This document shows, in pieces, positions 42,187 to 51,143 of a DNA stretch of 63,555 bases. The stretch spans positions 1 to 63,555 of the forward strand of contig NZ_JAJTTH010000016.1 in assembly GCF_021341665.1 (NCBI RefSeq), given 5' to 3'. The first letter of the stretch is position 1; the number at the start of each line of letters is the position of its first letter. The stretch is from Pseudomonas sp. Au-Pse12. GTDB taxonomy: Bacteria > Pseudomonadota > Gammaproteobacteria > Pseudomonadales > Pseudomonadaceae. Under the pieces are notes generated by a model. The model saw only the letters and a list, made by a program, of their open reading frames with translations. It did no database searches and was not told where the DNA came from. The position numbers were made by a program, and so were the translations under genes.

Positions 42187-43833
42187 ATGCAAGACTGGCA
42201 GCGTTCGGTGATCTACCAGATCTACCCGAAGAGTTTTCACAGCCACCAAGGGCAGCCCACCGGCGACCTGCTGGGTGTGGTGGACAAGCTCGACTACCTG
42301 CACTGGCTGGGGGTCGACTGCCTGTGGCTGACGCCGTTCCTGCGTTCGCCGCAGCGGGACAATGGCTATGACATCAGCGACTACTACGCCATCGATCCCA
42401 GCTACGGCAGCATGGCCGATTGCGAGCTGTTGATCGCCGAAGCCGGCAAGCGCGGGATCAAGCTGATGCTGGATATCGTGGTCAACCACACCTCCATCGA
42501 GCACGCCTGGTTCCAGCAGGCCCGCAGCAGCCTGGACAACCCCTACCGGGATTTCTACATCTGGCGTGACGCGCCCAACAACTGGGAATCCAAGTTCGGC
42601 GGCTCCGCCTGGGAGTACGAGGCCCAGACCGGGCAGTACTACCTGCACCTGTTCGACCACACCCAGGCCGACCTCAACTGGGACAACCCCCAGGTGCGCG
42701 CCGAGGTGTTCAAGATGATGCGCTTCTGGCGCGACAAGGGCGTCGGCGGCTTCCGCCTCGACGTGATCAACCTGATCTCCAAACCGTCGGACTTCCCTGA
42801 GGACCAGAGTGACGGCCGCCGCTTCTATACCGACGGTCCCAACGTCCACCAGTACCTGCAGGAAATGCATCGGGAAGTGTTCGCCGGCCACGATCTGGTG
42901 AATGTCGGCGAGATGTCCTCCACCCGCCTGGAGCACTGCATCCGCTATTCCCATCCGGAGTCGAAGGAGCTGTCGATGACCTTCAACTTCCATCACCTGA
43001 AGGTGGACTACCCCAACCAGCAGAAGTGGCTGCGGGCCGATTTCGACTTCCTCGAACTCAAGCGCATCCTCTCCGATTGGCAAACCGGCATGCAGGCCGG
43101 TGGCGGCTGGAATGCGCTGTTCTGGTGTAACCACGACCAGCCGCGGGTGGTCTCGCGCTTTGGCGATGACGGCGAACACCGGGTGGTCTCGGCGAAGATG
43201 CTGGCCACCGCGTTGCACCTGCTCCAGGGCACGCCTTTCGTCTATCAGGGCGAAGAGCTGGGCATGACCAATCCGCATTTCGAGCGCATCGAGCAGTACC
43301 GCGATGTCGAGACCCTGAACATCCACCGCCTCAAGCGCGAGGCCGGTGAAGACCCGCAGGCCATCATGGCGGCGATCCAGCAGAAATCCCGGGACAACGG
43401 ACGCACGCCGATGCAGTGGCAGGCCGGGGCCAATGCCGGGTTCAGCAGCGTCGAGCCCTGGATCGGGATACCGGCCAATGCCGGCCAGATCAATGTCGCG
43501 GCCCAGCTCGACGACCAGGATTCGGTGCTGCATCACTATCGCCGGCTGATTGCCTTGCGCCGCCATGAGGCGCTGATCCAGCACGGCCTCTATCGCCAAC
43601 TGCTGTCCGAGCATCGGCAAGTCTGGGCCTATGTGCGCGAGGGCGAGGGCGAGCGCCTGCTGGTGGTGAACAACTTCTACGGCGCGCCGTGCGAGGTCGA
43701 GTTGCCGGAAGCGGTAATCGGCGCGGGCATGCAACAGCGCCTGCTGATCAGCAACTACCCGGACCACGAGCCCCGCAGCCAGCACGTGCACCTGCGGCCT
43801 TACGAGTCTTTCGTCCTGCACCTGACCCTGTAG
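42187..43833 (+). CDS. treC: Trehalose-6-phosphate hydrolase
   Basis: TreC splits trehalose 6-phosphate into glucose and glucose 6-phosphate in the cytoplasm. The 548-residue GH13 enzyme shows DIVVNHTS (about residue 98), the nucleophile Asp in GGFRLDVINLI (about 199), the acid Glu in NVGEMSS (about 243) and NHDQPR (about 320). ATG 42187 has AAAGGA upstream; an ATG at 42157 in frame overlaps the REP and is less likely. Its TAG stop lies inside a REP sequence. Confidence 0.95.
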   Translation: MQDWQRSVIYQIYPKSFHSHQGQPTGDLLGVVDKLDYLHWLGVDCLWLTPFLRSPQRDNGYDISDYYAIDPSYGSMADCELLIAEAGKRGIKLMLDIVVNHTSIEHAWFQQARSSLDNPYRDFYIWRDAPNNWESKFGGSAWEYEAQTGQYYLHLFDHTQADLNWDNPQVRAEVFKMMRFWRDKGVGGFRLDVINLISKPSDFPEDQSDGRRFYTDGPNVHQYLQEMHREVFAGHDLVNVGEMSSTRLEHCIRYSHPESKELSMTFNFHHLKVDYPNQQKWLRADFDFLELKRILSDWQTGMQAGGGWNALFWCNHDQPRVVSRFGDDGEHRVVSAKMLATALHLLQGTPFVYQGEELGMTNPHFERIEQYRDVETLNIHRLKREAGEDPQAIMAAIQQKSRDNGRTPMQWQAGANAGFSSVEPWIGIPANAGQINVAAQLDDQDSVLHHYRRLIALRRHEALIQHGLYRQLLSEHRQVWAYVREGEGERLLVVNNFYGAPCEVELPEAVIGAGMQQRLLISNYPDHEPRSQHVHLRPYESFVLHLTL

Positions 43834-43850
43834 GAGCCGGCTGGCCGGCG
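43829..43850. repeat. REP overlapping the treC stop codon
   Basis: TGTAGGAGCCGGCTGGCCGG begins within the last treC codon and supplies its TAG stop. It separates treC from the maltoporin gene. Confidence 0.6.
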
Positions 43851-43891
43851 CCTGCGAATTCGAACAACACAATAAAAATAATGGGTGGCTT

Positions 43892-45115
43892 ATGAGAACA
43901 ACAATAAATCGCGGTCTGGCGGCGTCCTGCCTGTGCCTGGCCTTGCCCTTTCCGGCCCAGGCCCTGGAGTTTGCCGGCTACCTGCGCAGCGGCCTGGGCA
44001 CCTCGGTCAACAGTGGCTCGCAGTCCTGCTTCCAGTTGCCCGGCGCGCAGTCCAAGTACCGCCTGGGCAACGAGTGCGAGCAGTACGCCGAGCTGGAACT
44101 GCGCCAGGACCTGTACACCCTGGACGACGGCTCGGTGCTCAGCGTCGACGGCATGGCCTCGCTCTACAACCGCTACGACCGCAACCTGACCTTCCAGGGC
44201 GAAAACGGTTCGGCGCGGATGCCGCAGATGTACGCCCAGTGGTCGAACCTGCCCAGCCTCAATGGCGGTTCGCTGTGGGCCGGGCGCCGTTACTACAAGC
44301 GTAACGACATCCATATTTCCGACTTCTACTACTGGAACCAGAGCGCCACCGGCGGCGGGGTCGAGGACGTGCGCATCGGCGATCTGAAATACAGCTACGC
44401 CTTCTCCCGCAAGGACAATCTCTATCAGAAGCAGGCGGTGAGCCGTCATGACTTCAACGTCGCTGGCTTCCAGACCAACCCCGGCGGCGAGCTGGAACTG
44501 GGCCTGAGCTACCTGGAAAAGCCCGATCGCCGCGGTGCCCACAATGGCTGGGCGATCACCACCCAGCATGTGCAGAAGGACTTTTTCGGCGGCAAGAACA
44601 AACTCGCCCTGCAATACGGCGAAGGCCCCGGCACCGGCCTGGGCTACACCGGCAACACCTACCTGGATGACAGCAACAAGAGCTATCGCCTGGTGGAGTT
44701 CTTCGACTGGCAACTGACCCCGCGCTTCGGCGGCCAGGTGGAGGCGGTCTATCAGAAGGACATTCGCCCCGACGGCCAGGATCAGAACTGGATCTCGTTG
44801 GGCGTGCGCCCGGCCTACGCCATCACCGAGCAATTCAAGCTGGTGACCGAGTTCGGCCACGATCAGGTGGAGGCCCCCGGGGGCACCCGCAAACTCAGCA
44901 AGTTCACCTTCGCGCCCACCTGGTCACCCAAGGGCCCGGACTTCTGGGCCCGACCGGAGGTGCGCCTGTACTACACCTATGCCAGCTGGAACGAGGCCGC
45001 CAAGCGCGCGGCCAATGAGCTGGCGGCTGGTTCCGCGCTGTCCGACAGCGGCGTGTTCGGCAGCGCCCGGCACGGCGCGAACGTCGGCTTGCAGGTCGAG
45101 TACTGGTGGAAATAA
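43892..45115 (+). CDS. LamB-type maltoporin (carbohydrate porin)
   Basis: This is an outer-membrane sugar porin, here probably for trehalose or related glucosides. The 407-residue product has a signal peptide ending near PAQALEFAGY (about residue 24) and the LamB N-terminal hallmark GAQSKYRLGNECEQYAEL (about 50-67), followed by alternating beta strands and a C-terminal strand ending in aromatic YWWK. The location between treC and the PTS fusion points to trehalose uptake; specificity is inferred. An A/T-rich stretch before it (about 43865-43885) could hold a local promoter. Confidence 0.88.
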   Translation: MRTTINRGLAASCLCLALPFPAQALEFAGYLRSGLGTSVNSGSQSCFQLPGAQSKYRLGNECEQYAELELRQDLYTLDDGSVLSVDGMASLYNRYDRNLTFQGENGSARMPQMYAQWSNLPSLNGGSLWAGRRYYKRNDIHISDFYYWNQSATGGGVEDVRIGDLKYSYAFSRKDNLYQKQAVSRHDFNVAGFQTNPGGELELGLSYLEKPDRRGAHNGWAITTQHVQKDFFGGKNKLALQYGEGPGTGLGYTGNTYLDDSNKSYRLVEFFDWQLTPRFGGQVEAVYQKDIRPDGQDQNWISLGVRPAYAITEQFKLVTEFGHDQVEAPGGTRKLSKFTFAPTWSPKGPDFWARPEVRLYYTYASWNEAAKRAANELAAGSALSDSGVFGSARHGANVGLQVEYWWK

Positions 45116-45175
45116 GCGATGCTGTCGGGGCTCGCGCTCCATCGGCACTTCAAGGAATCAACAGCAGGTGACGTC

Positions 45176-47704
45176 ATGGCCATAACCCAACCCTTGCAAT
45201 TGCTCGCGCCCCTGTCCGGGGTGCTGCTGCCCCTGGAGCAGGTCCCGGACCCGGTGTTTTCCAGCCGGGTGATCGGTGACGGGCTGTGCATCGACCCGAC
45301 TTCCCAGACGCTCTGCGCACCGCTGTCCGGGGTGGTCAGCAACCTGCAGCGCAGCGGCCATGCGCTGAGCATCACTGGCGAACAGGGCCAGCAGGTGCTG
45401 ATGCACATCGGGCTGGACACGGTGAACCTGGCAGGCAAGGGCTTCACCTGCCTGATCGAGGAGGGTCAGCAGGTGATGGTTGGCCAGCCGCTGATCGAGT
45501 TCGACGCCGACTACCTGGCCCTGCATGCCCGCAGCCTGCTGACCCTGATGCTGGTGGTCAGTGGCGAAGCGGTGACCGGGCTGGTCACCGACAGCGTGCT
45601 GGTGGAAGCGGGGCAGCCGGTGTTGCGGCTCGACCCTGCCGCCGCAGCGGCGCAGACCCCGGAGGCCGCGGGGCAGGCGCTGTTTTCCAGACCGCTGATT
45701 CTCGGCAACCCCCAGGGCCTGCATGCGCGCCCGGCGGCGCTGCTGGCCCAGGCCGCCAAGGGCTTTGCCGCGAGCATCTGCCTGCATCGGCGCGAGGACT
45801 CGGCCAATGCCAAGTCCCTGGTGTCGATCATGGCGTTGCAGACGGTGCAGGGCGATGCCTTGCAGGTCAGCGCCGTGGGCGCGGATGCCGAGCAGGCGAT
45901 CCAGGCGCTGGTGGAACTGCTGGCGTCCGGTTGTGGCGAAAAGATCAGCGCCGCAGCAAGCCCCGAGCCGCGAGTCGTGGTTGATGAAGCGCGGGATCCG
46001 TTGTGGCGAGGCGTTTGCGCGTCCCCGGGCTCGGCATTCGGTCAGGTGTTGCAGGTGGCCGAGCAGCGCCTGCAGATACGCGAAGCGGCAACCCGCCCGC
46101 AGCAGGAGCGCGAGTCTCTGGAGCAGGCCCTGACCCAGGCCCGGGAGGCTCTGCAGCTGCTGCGCGACAGCGCCAGCGGTGACGCGCAGCAGGACATCTT
46201 CCGGGCCCATCAGGAGCTGCTCGATGACCCGAGCTTGCTGGAGCAGGCCCACGCCCTGATCGCTACCGGCAAGAGCGCGGCCTTTGCCTGGAACAGCGCC
46301 ATTGAAGTCACCGCCGAGTTGTTCAAGGGCCTGGGCAGCAGCCTGCTGGCCGAGCGCGCGGTGGATCTGGCGGATGTCGGCCAACGGGTGCTCAAGCTGC
46401 TTCTCGGGGTGCAGGAGCAAGCCCTGATCCTGCCGGATCAGGCGATCCTGATTGCCGAGCAACTGACCCCGTCGCAGACCGCGAGCCTGGACACGGCCAA
46501 GGTGCTGGGGTTTGTCACCGTCGGGGGCGGCGCCACCAGCCATGTGGCGATTCTGGCCCGGGCCCTGGGCCTGCCGGCGATCTGTGGCTTGTCGCCTCGG
46601 GTCCTGTCCCTGGTCAACGGCACCCGGGTCCTGCTGGATGCCGATCGCGGCGAGCTGCATACGGACCCGGACCCGCAGCGGGTGCAGCAACTGCAGGCCC
46701 TGCGTCAGCAGCAACGCCAGCGCCAGCAGCAGGACCTGGCCCAGGCGGCGCACCCTGCGGTGACCTGCGACGGTCATCACCTGGAGGTGACGGCCAATAT
46801 TGCCTCCCTGGCCGAGGCCGAGCAGGCAATGAGCCTGGGCGGTGAAGGCGTCGGCCTGTTGCGGTCGGAGTTCCTCTACCAGGACCGCAGCCACGCCCCG
46901 AGCCCCGAGGAGCAGGCCGCGACGTACCGGGCCATCGCCCAGGCCCTGGGGCCGACGCGCAATCTGGTGGTGCGGACCTTGGACGTGGGCGGCGACAAGC
47001 CCCTGGCCTATGTGCCCATGGATCGCGAAGCCAACCCCTTTCTCGGCCTGCGCGGCATCCGCCTGTGCCTGGAGCGTCCCGAACTGCTGCGCGAGCAGTT
47101 CCGGGCGATGCTCGCCTGCGCCGGGCAGGCCCGCCTGCACATCATGCTGCCGATGGTCAGCCAGCTGGCGGAGCTGCGTCAGGCGCGCCAGTTGCTCGAT
47201 GACGAGGTCCAGGCCCTGGGCCTCGCGGAGCGGCCCAAGCTGGGGATCATGATCGAGGTGCCTTCGGCGGCCTTGATGGCGGATCGTTTTGCCCCGGAGG
47301 TGGATTTCTTCTCCATTGGCACCAACGACCTGACCCAGTACACCCTGGCCATGGACCGCGATCATCCGCGCCTGGCCGGCCAGGCCGACAGCTTTCACCC
47401 GGCGGTGCTGCGCCTGATCGCCCGCACCGTGCAGGCCGCCCACGCCCACGGCAAGTGGGTCGGAGTCTGCGGCGCCCTGGCTTCCGAGACCCTGGCGGTG
47501 CCGCTGTTGCTGGGCCTGGGGGTGGATGAACTGTCGGTGAGCGTGCCGTTGATCCCGGCCATCAAGGCGCGGGTGCGGGAGCTGGACTTGAGCCAGTGCC
47601 AGGCCCTGGCAGCCCGGCTCATCGATCTGGAAGACGCCGCCGAGGTGCGTGAATGCCTGCAACGGCAGCTAGTCGCCGCCGACTCACTGGTTCTGGAGAA
47701 CTGA
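45176..47704 (+). CDS. PTS fusion protein EIIA(Glc)-HPr-EI
   Basis: This single protein carries phosphate from phosphoenolpyruvate to the EIIBC transporter. The 842-residue product has EIIA(Glc) at about residues 1-150 with His62 and phospho-acceptor His77 (VLMHIGLDTV), HPr at about 168-255 with His183 (PQGLHARPA), and enzyme I from about 275 with His456 in GGGATSHVAILARALG and the C-terminal PEP-binding barrel (GVGLLRSEFLY, FFSIGTNDLTQYT). All three phosphorylation sites are intact. A longer frame starts at 45119, but ATG 45176 has AGGTGA upstream and fits EIIA. With TreP it makes a complete trehalose PTS. Confidence 0.95.
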   Translation: MAITQPLQLLAPLSGVLLPLEQVPDPVFSSRVIGDGLCIDPTSQTLCAPLSGVVSNLQRSGHALSITGEQGQQVLMHIGLDTVNLAGKGFTCLIEEGQQVMVGQPLIEFDADYLALHARSLLTLMLVVSGEAVTGLVTDSVLVEAGQPVLRLDPAAAAAQTPEAAGQALFSRPLILGNPQGLHARPAALLAQAAKGFAASICLHRREDSANAKSLVSIMALQTVQGDALQVSAVGADAEQAIQALVELLASGCGEKISAAASPEPRVVVDEARDPLWRGVCASPGSAFGQVLQVAEQRLQIREAATRPQQERESLEQALTQAREALQLLRDSASGDAQQDIFRAHQELLDDPSLLEQAHALIATGKSAAFAWNSAIEVTAELFKGLGSSLLAERAVDLADVGQRVLKLLLGVQEQALILPDQAILIAEQLTPSQTASLDTAKVLGFVTVGGGATSHVAILARALGLPAICGLSPRVLSLVNGTRVLLDADRGELHTDPDPQRVQQLQALRQQQRQRQQQDLAQAAHPAVTCDGHHLEVTANIASLAEAEQAMSLGGEGVGLLRSEFLYQDRSHAPSPEEQAATYRAIAQALGPTRNLVVRTLDVGGDKPLAYVPMDREANPFLGLRGIRLCLERPELLREQFRAMLACAGQARLHIMLPMVSQLAELRQARQLLDDEVQALGLAERPKLGIMIEVPSAALMADRFAPEVDFFSIGTNDLTQYTLAMDRDHPRLAGQADSFHPAVLRLIARTVQAAHAHGKWVGVCGALASETLAVPLLLGLGVDELSVSVPLIPAIKARVRELDLSQCQALAARLIDLEDAAEVRECLQRQLVAADSLVLEN

Positions 47705-47706
47705 AG

Positions 47707-47997
47707 ATGTTCGAGAAATTACAGCGGGCGTTCTGGAAAGCCCTGACCCCGGACCTGATCCCAGATCAGCCGAAGGCCCCCAAGGCCAGCACCGGCCCGC
47801 TCAATGCCGCGATGCTGCAGGCCTTGGGCGGCAGCGCCAACATCAAGAGCCAGCAACCCCTGGCCCTGACCCGCTTGCGCCTGGAACTGCACGACCCGCA
47901 GTTGCTCGATGCCAGTGCCCTGCGGGTGGCCGGGGTGCCGGCGGTGATGCCCCTGGCCGGTGGCGTGGTGCATCTGCTGCTGGGCTTGCAGGGCTGA
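47707..47997 (+). CDS. Stand-alone PTS EIIB-like protein without the active cysteine
   Basis: The 96-residue product has an about 30-residue basic/Pro-rich N-terminus and then an EIIB(Glc)-like domain (LQALGGSANIKS, LTRLRLELHD, then HLLLG). Compared with the EIIB domain of TreP, the phospho-acceptor pair His-Cys (HCVTRLRL) is replaced by Leu52-Ala53 (LALTRLRL). It cannot take up phosphate in the normal way. It starts 2 nt after the stop of the PTS fusion gene, so it belongs to the operon. A regulatory or docking role is possible but not shown. Confidence 0.75.
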   Translation: MFEKLQRAFWKALTPDLIPDQPKAPKASTGPLNAAMLQALGGSANIKSQQPLALTRLRLELHDPQLLDASALRVAGVPAVMPLAGGVVHLLLGLQG

Positions 47998-48008
47998 GGG
48001 GGCTTTTT

Positions 48009-48070
48009 CACCGGCCAGCCGGCTCCTGCAGGAGCAATGCAACCTCCGGTAGGTGCTGGCTTGCCAGCGA
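48009..48070. repeat. Inverted REP pair
   Basis: CACCGGCCAGCCGGCTCCTG and GGTAGGTGCTGGCTTGCCAG face each other, closing the trehalose operon. No separate T-run terminator is seen. Confidence 0.65.
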
Positions 48071-48189
48071 GCAGGCCCGCCGCCTGCGTCCCGTCGCCGC
48101 GCCGGCCTTACTGTTTCTCAACTGCGGGTGTATCGTATTCGCCTTTTGCGGGCCTGGGTCCGCCGCAGATACGTGAGGTAGTTGAGTCC

Positions 48190-49566
48190 ATGTCCTTTAC
48201 CCGTCGACAAATACTCGGTGGTCTGGCCGGTCTGGTAGTGGTGGGCGTGGGAGCGGGCGGCGCCTCGCGTTACTGGCTGGGGAAAATGGCCGACGCCGAA
48301 GCGGGCCACGACTACGAGCTGATCGCCGCGCCGCTGGATGTGGAACTGGTGCCGGGGCACAAGACCCAAGCCTGGGCCTTTGGCCCATCGGCACCTGGTA
48401 CCGAACTGCGGGTGCGCCAGGGCGAGTGGCTGCGGGTGCGCTTCATCAACCACCTGCCGGTGGCCACCACCATTCACTGGCATGGCATCCGCCTGCCCCT
48501 GGAAATGGACGGCGTGCCTTACGTCTCGCAACTGCCGGTGCTGCCGGGCGAATACTTCGACTACAAGTTCCGCGTGCCGGATGCCGGCAGCTACTGGTAT
48601 CACCCCCACGTCAACAGCAGCGAGGAACTGGGCCGCGGCCTGGTGGGCCCGTTGATCGTCGAAGAGCGCGAACCCACCGGCTTCCAGTACGAACGCACCC
48701 TGAGCCTGAAAAGCTGGCACGTGGATGAAGAGGGCGCATTCATGCCCTTCAGCATCCCCCGCGAAGCGGCGCGGGGCGGCACCGCCGGGCGCCTGTCCAC
48801 CATCAACGGCGTGTCCCAGGCGGTGATCGACCTGCCGGCGGGGCAGATCACCCGGGTGCGCCTGCTCAACCTCGACAACACCCTGACCTACCGCATCAAC
48901 ATTCCCGATGTCGAAGCGCAGATCTACGCGCTGGATGGCAACCCCATCGAGCCGCGCCCCTTGGGCAAGGAATACTGGCTGGGCCCGGGCATGCGCATCT
49001 GCCTGGCGATCAAGGCGCCGGCGGCGGGCCAGGAACTGTCCCTGCGCAACGGGCCGGTGCGCCTGGGCACCTTGCGTTCGGTGGCCAACAGCGATGCGCC
49101 GACCCAGTGGCCGCCAGCCCTGCCGGCCAACCCGGTGGCCGAGCCGGATCTCGACAATGCCGAGAAGCTCAACTTCAATTTCGAGTGGGTTGGCTCGGTC
49201 TCGGTGAACGTGGACAATGGCCAGCCGCCGAGCCTTTGGCAGATCAACGGCCAGGCCTGGGACATCACCGACAAGACCTGCGCCGATCGGCCGATCGCCA
49301 CCCTGAAAAAGGGCAAGAGCTACATTTTCGAATTGAAGAACATGACTCAGTACCAACACCCGATCCACTTGCACGGCATGAGCTTCAAGGTCATCGCCTC
49401 GAACCGCAAGAAGATCACCCCCTACTTCACCGACACCTACCTGCTGGGCAAGAACGAGCGTGCCCGCGTGGCGCTGGTGGCGGATAACCCCGGGGTCTGG
49501 ATGTTCCACTGCCACGTGATCGACCACATGGAAACCGGCCTGATGGCCGCCATCGAGGTGGCGTGA
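48190..49566 (+). CDS. Multicopper oxidase, Tat-type exported
   Basis: This is a laccase-like multicopper oxidase that would act in the periplasm. The 458-residue product begins MSFTRRQILGGLAG, a twin-arginine type signal, then cupredoxin domains. The copper motifs are all present: HWHG (about residue 98), YHPH (about 139), HPIHLHG (about 397) and the C-terminal HCHVIDHMETGLM (about 440) with the T1 copper ligands Cys, His and Met. The substrate is unknown; Cu(I), metals or phenols are family possibilities. It joins tadA through a TGATG overlap. Confidence 0.92.
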   Translation: MSFTRRQILGGLAGLVVVGVGAGGASRYWLGKMADAEAGHDYELIAAPLDVELVPGHKTQAWAFGPSAPGTELRVRQGEWLRVRFINHLPVATTIHWHGIRLPLEMDGVPYVSQLPVLPGEYFDYKFRVPDAGSYWYHPHVNSSEELGRGLVGPLIVEEREPTGFQYERTLSLKSWHVDEEGAFMPFSIPREAARGGTAGRLSTINGVSQAVIDLPAGQITRVRLLNLDNTLTYRINIPDVEAQIYALDGNPIEPRPLGKEYWLGPGMRICLAIKAPAAGQELSLRNGPVRLGTLRSVANSDAPTQWPPALPANPVAEPDLDNAEKLNFNFEWVGSVSVNVDNGQPPSLWQINGQAWDITDKTCADRPIATLKKGKSYIFELKNMTQYQHPIHLHGMSFKVIASNRKKITPYFTDTYLLGKNERARVALVADNPGVWMFHCHVIDHMETGLMAAIEVA

Positions 49567-50054
49567 TGCGCCAGATACGCCCGGCGCCGATCATCGACCG
49601 CAGCCGCGACCAGGACTTCATGCGCGAAGCCCTGGCCCTGGCCGCCCAGGGCGCGGCCCTGGGGGAAGTGCCGGTGGGCGCGGTGCTGGTGCTGGATGGC
49701 CAGATCATCGGCCGCGGCTACAACTGCCCGATCAGCGGCAGCGACCCCAGCGCCCACGCCGAGATGGTGGCGATCCGCGCGGCGGCCCAAGCGGTGAACA
49801 ACTATCGCCTGCCCGGCAGCACCCTGTACGTGACCCTGGAACCTTGCAGCATGTGCGCCGGCTTGATCGTCCACTCGCGCATTGCCCGCGTGGTGTACGG
49901 CGCCCTAGAACCCAAGGCCGGCATCGTGCAGAGCCAGGGCCAGTTCTTCACCCAGGGGTTTCTCAATCATCGGGTGCTGTACGAGGGCGGGGTGCTGGCC
50001 GAAGAGTGCGGCACGGTGTTGAGCGAATTCTTCAAGGCGCGCCGGGCGCGCTGA
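49566..50054 (+). CDS. tadA: tRNA-specific adenosine deaminase
   Basis: TadA converts A34 to inosine in tRNA-Arg(ACG). The 162-residue product shows the deaminase zinc motifs: His and Glu in SAHAEMVAI (about residue 60) and PCSMCAG (about 94). It begins at ATG 49566, overlapping the stop of the multicopper oxidase gene; a GTG lies 3 nt before. The coupling to an exported oxidase is of unclear meaning. Confidence 0.96.
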   Translation: MRQIRPAPIIDRSRDQDFMREALALAAQGAALGEVPVGAVLVLDGQIIGRGYNCPISGSDPSAHAEMVAIRAAAQAVNNYRLPGSTLYVTLEPCSMCAGLIVHSRIARVVYGALEPKAGIVQSQGQFFTQGFLNHRVLYEGGVLAEECGTVLSEFFKARRAR

Positions 50055-50074
50055 TCCCAAGCCGGTTCGCGGCG

Positions 50075-50128
50075 TTCGCGAGCAAGCTTGCTCCTGCAAA
50101 ACCTCAGAGGAGCCGGCTTGCCGGCGAA
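50075..50128. repeat. REP cluster between tadA and cmoB
   Basis: TTCGCGAGCAAGCTTGCTCC (50075-) and AGGAGCCGGCTTGCCGGCGA (50108-) are two different REP cores, followed by a CTCCTACAAG half near 50165. The two genes converge here; no simple T-run terminator is visible. Confidence 0.65.
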
Positions 50129-50186
50129 CAGCCCTCGGAGCCCAGCGCCGCTCTGGCGGGCCAGCTCCTACAAGGGAAGGGCGGGG

Positions 50187-51143
50187 TTATTTTCTGGCGA
50201 CAATCACCGCGCGCATCGGCGCCGGCAGGCCTTCGATGGTCTTGCTGTGATCGTTGGGGTCGAGGAAATCGCTCAGCGACTGGTACTTCATCCACTCGGT
50301 GCCGCGCTGCTCCTCGATGCTGGTCACGCTGACATCCACGCAACGCACGTCGCTGAACCCGGCGCGCCGCAGCCACAGCTCCAGGGCCGGCACCGAGGGC
50401 AGGAACCACACGTTGCGCATCTGTGCATAACGATCTTCCGGCACCAGCACCTGATGCTGATCGCCTTCCACCACCAGGGTTTCCAGCACCAGTTCGCCGC
50501 CCTTGACCAGGCAGTCCTTGAGCGCCAGCAAATGCTCGATGGGCGAACGGCGGTGGTAGAACACGCCCATGGAAAACACCGTGTCGAAACCTTCCAGGTT
50601 GGCCGGCAGGTCCTCGAAGGGGAATGGCAGGTGCCACACCGCAGGCTGCGACAGGTAGCGCTGCACCGCCTGGAACTGGCAGAAGAACAGCCAGTTGGGG
50701 TCCACGCCGATCACGCTGTGGGCGCCGGCGCCGAGCATGCGCCACATGTAGTAGCCATTGCCGCAGCCGACATCGAGGATGCGTTTGCCTTCAAGGTTCA
50801 GGTGCGGGGCGACCCGTGACCATTTCCAGTCCGAGCGCCATTCGGTGTCCACGTGCACGCCGAACAGGTCGAACGGGCCCTTGCGCCACGGTGACAGGCC
50901 CATCAACGCGCTGCGCATCTGCGCCCGAGTGGCGCCGTCGCAGTCAGTGTCCAGTCGCAGGCCGTTGACCAGGTCGACTTCGCTGGGTTGGACGTTCGGC
51001 AATGCGTCGAGGGCGCTCTGCCAGCGTTCAAGGTCGCCATGGCCCTTTTCCATCTTGGCATCGAGCTGGGCTTGCAGACCGGCGGCCCAGGCGGCCAGGG
51101 GCGTGCCCGCCAGACGGCGGGCGAGGGGGGACAGATCAATCAT
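50187..51143 (-). CDS. cmoB: tRNA U34 carboxymethyltransferase
   Basis: CmoB transfers a carboxymethyl group from carboxy-SAM to 5-hydroxyuridine 34, giving cmo5U in tRNA. The 318-residue product has the Rossmann motif ILDVGCGNGYYMWRMLG (about residue 123) after an N-terminal helical region, and the conserved FDTVFSMGVFYHRRSP. It overlaps cmoA by 4 nt; the two enzymes act in sequence. Confidence 0.96.
   Translation of the reverse strand: MIDLSPLARRLAGTPLAAWAAGLQAQLDAKMEKGHGDLERWQSALDALPNVQPSEVDLVNGLRLDTDCDGATRAQMRSALMGLSPWRKGPFDLFGVHVDTEWRSDWKWSRVAPHLNLEGKRILDVGCGNGYYMWRMLGAGAHSVIGVDPNWLFFCQFQAVQRYLSQPAVWHLPFPFEDLPANLEGFDTVFSMGVFYHRRSPIEHLLALKDCLVKGGELVLETLVVEGDQHQVLVPEDRYAQMRNVWFLPSVPALELWLRRAGFSDVRCVDVSVTSIEEQRGTEWMKYQSLSDFLDPNDHSKTIEGLPAPMRAVIVARK

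Noticed and set aside
40699..43872. A 1057-codon open frame on the minus strand opposite treP and treC
   Set aside because: It is antisense to two genes with full catalytic motifs, has low-complexity His/Gln/Val/Gly composition typical of high-GC shadow frames, and no ribosome site.
45158..47662. An 834-codon minus-strand frame opposite the EIIA-HPr-EI gene
   Set aside because: Shadow of a high-GC gene; the plus-strand product has three intact phosphorylation sites.
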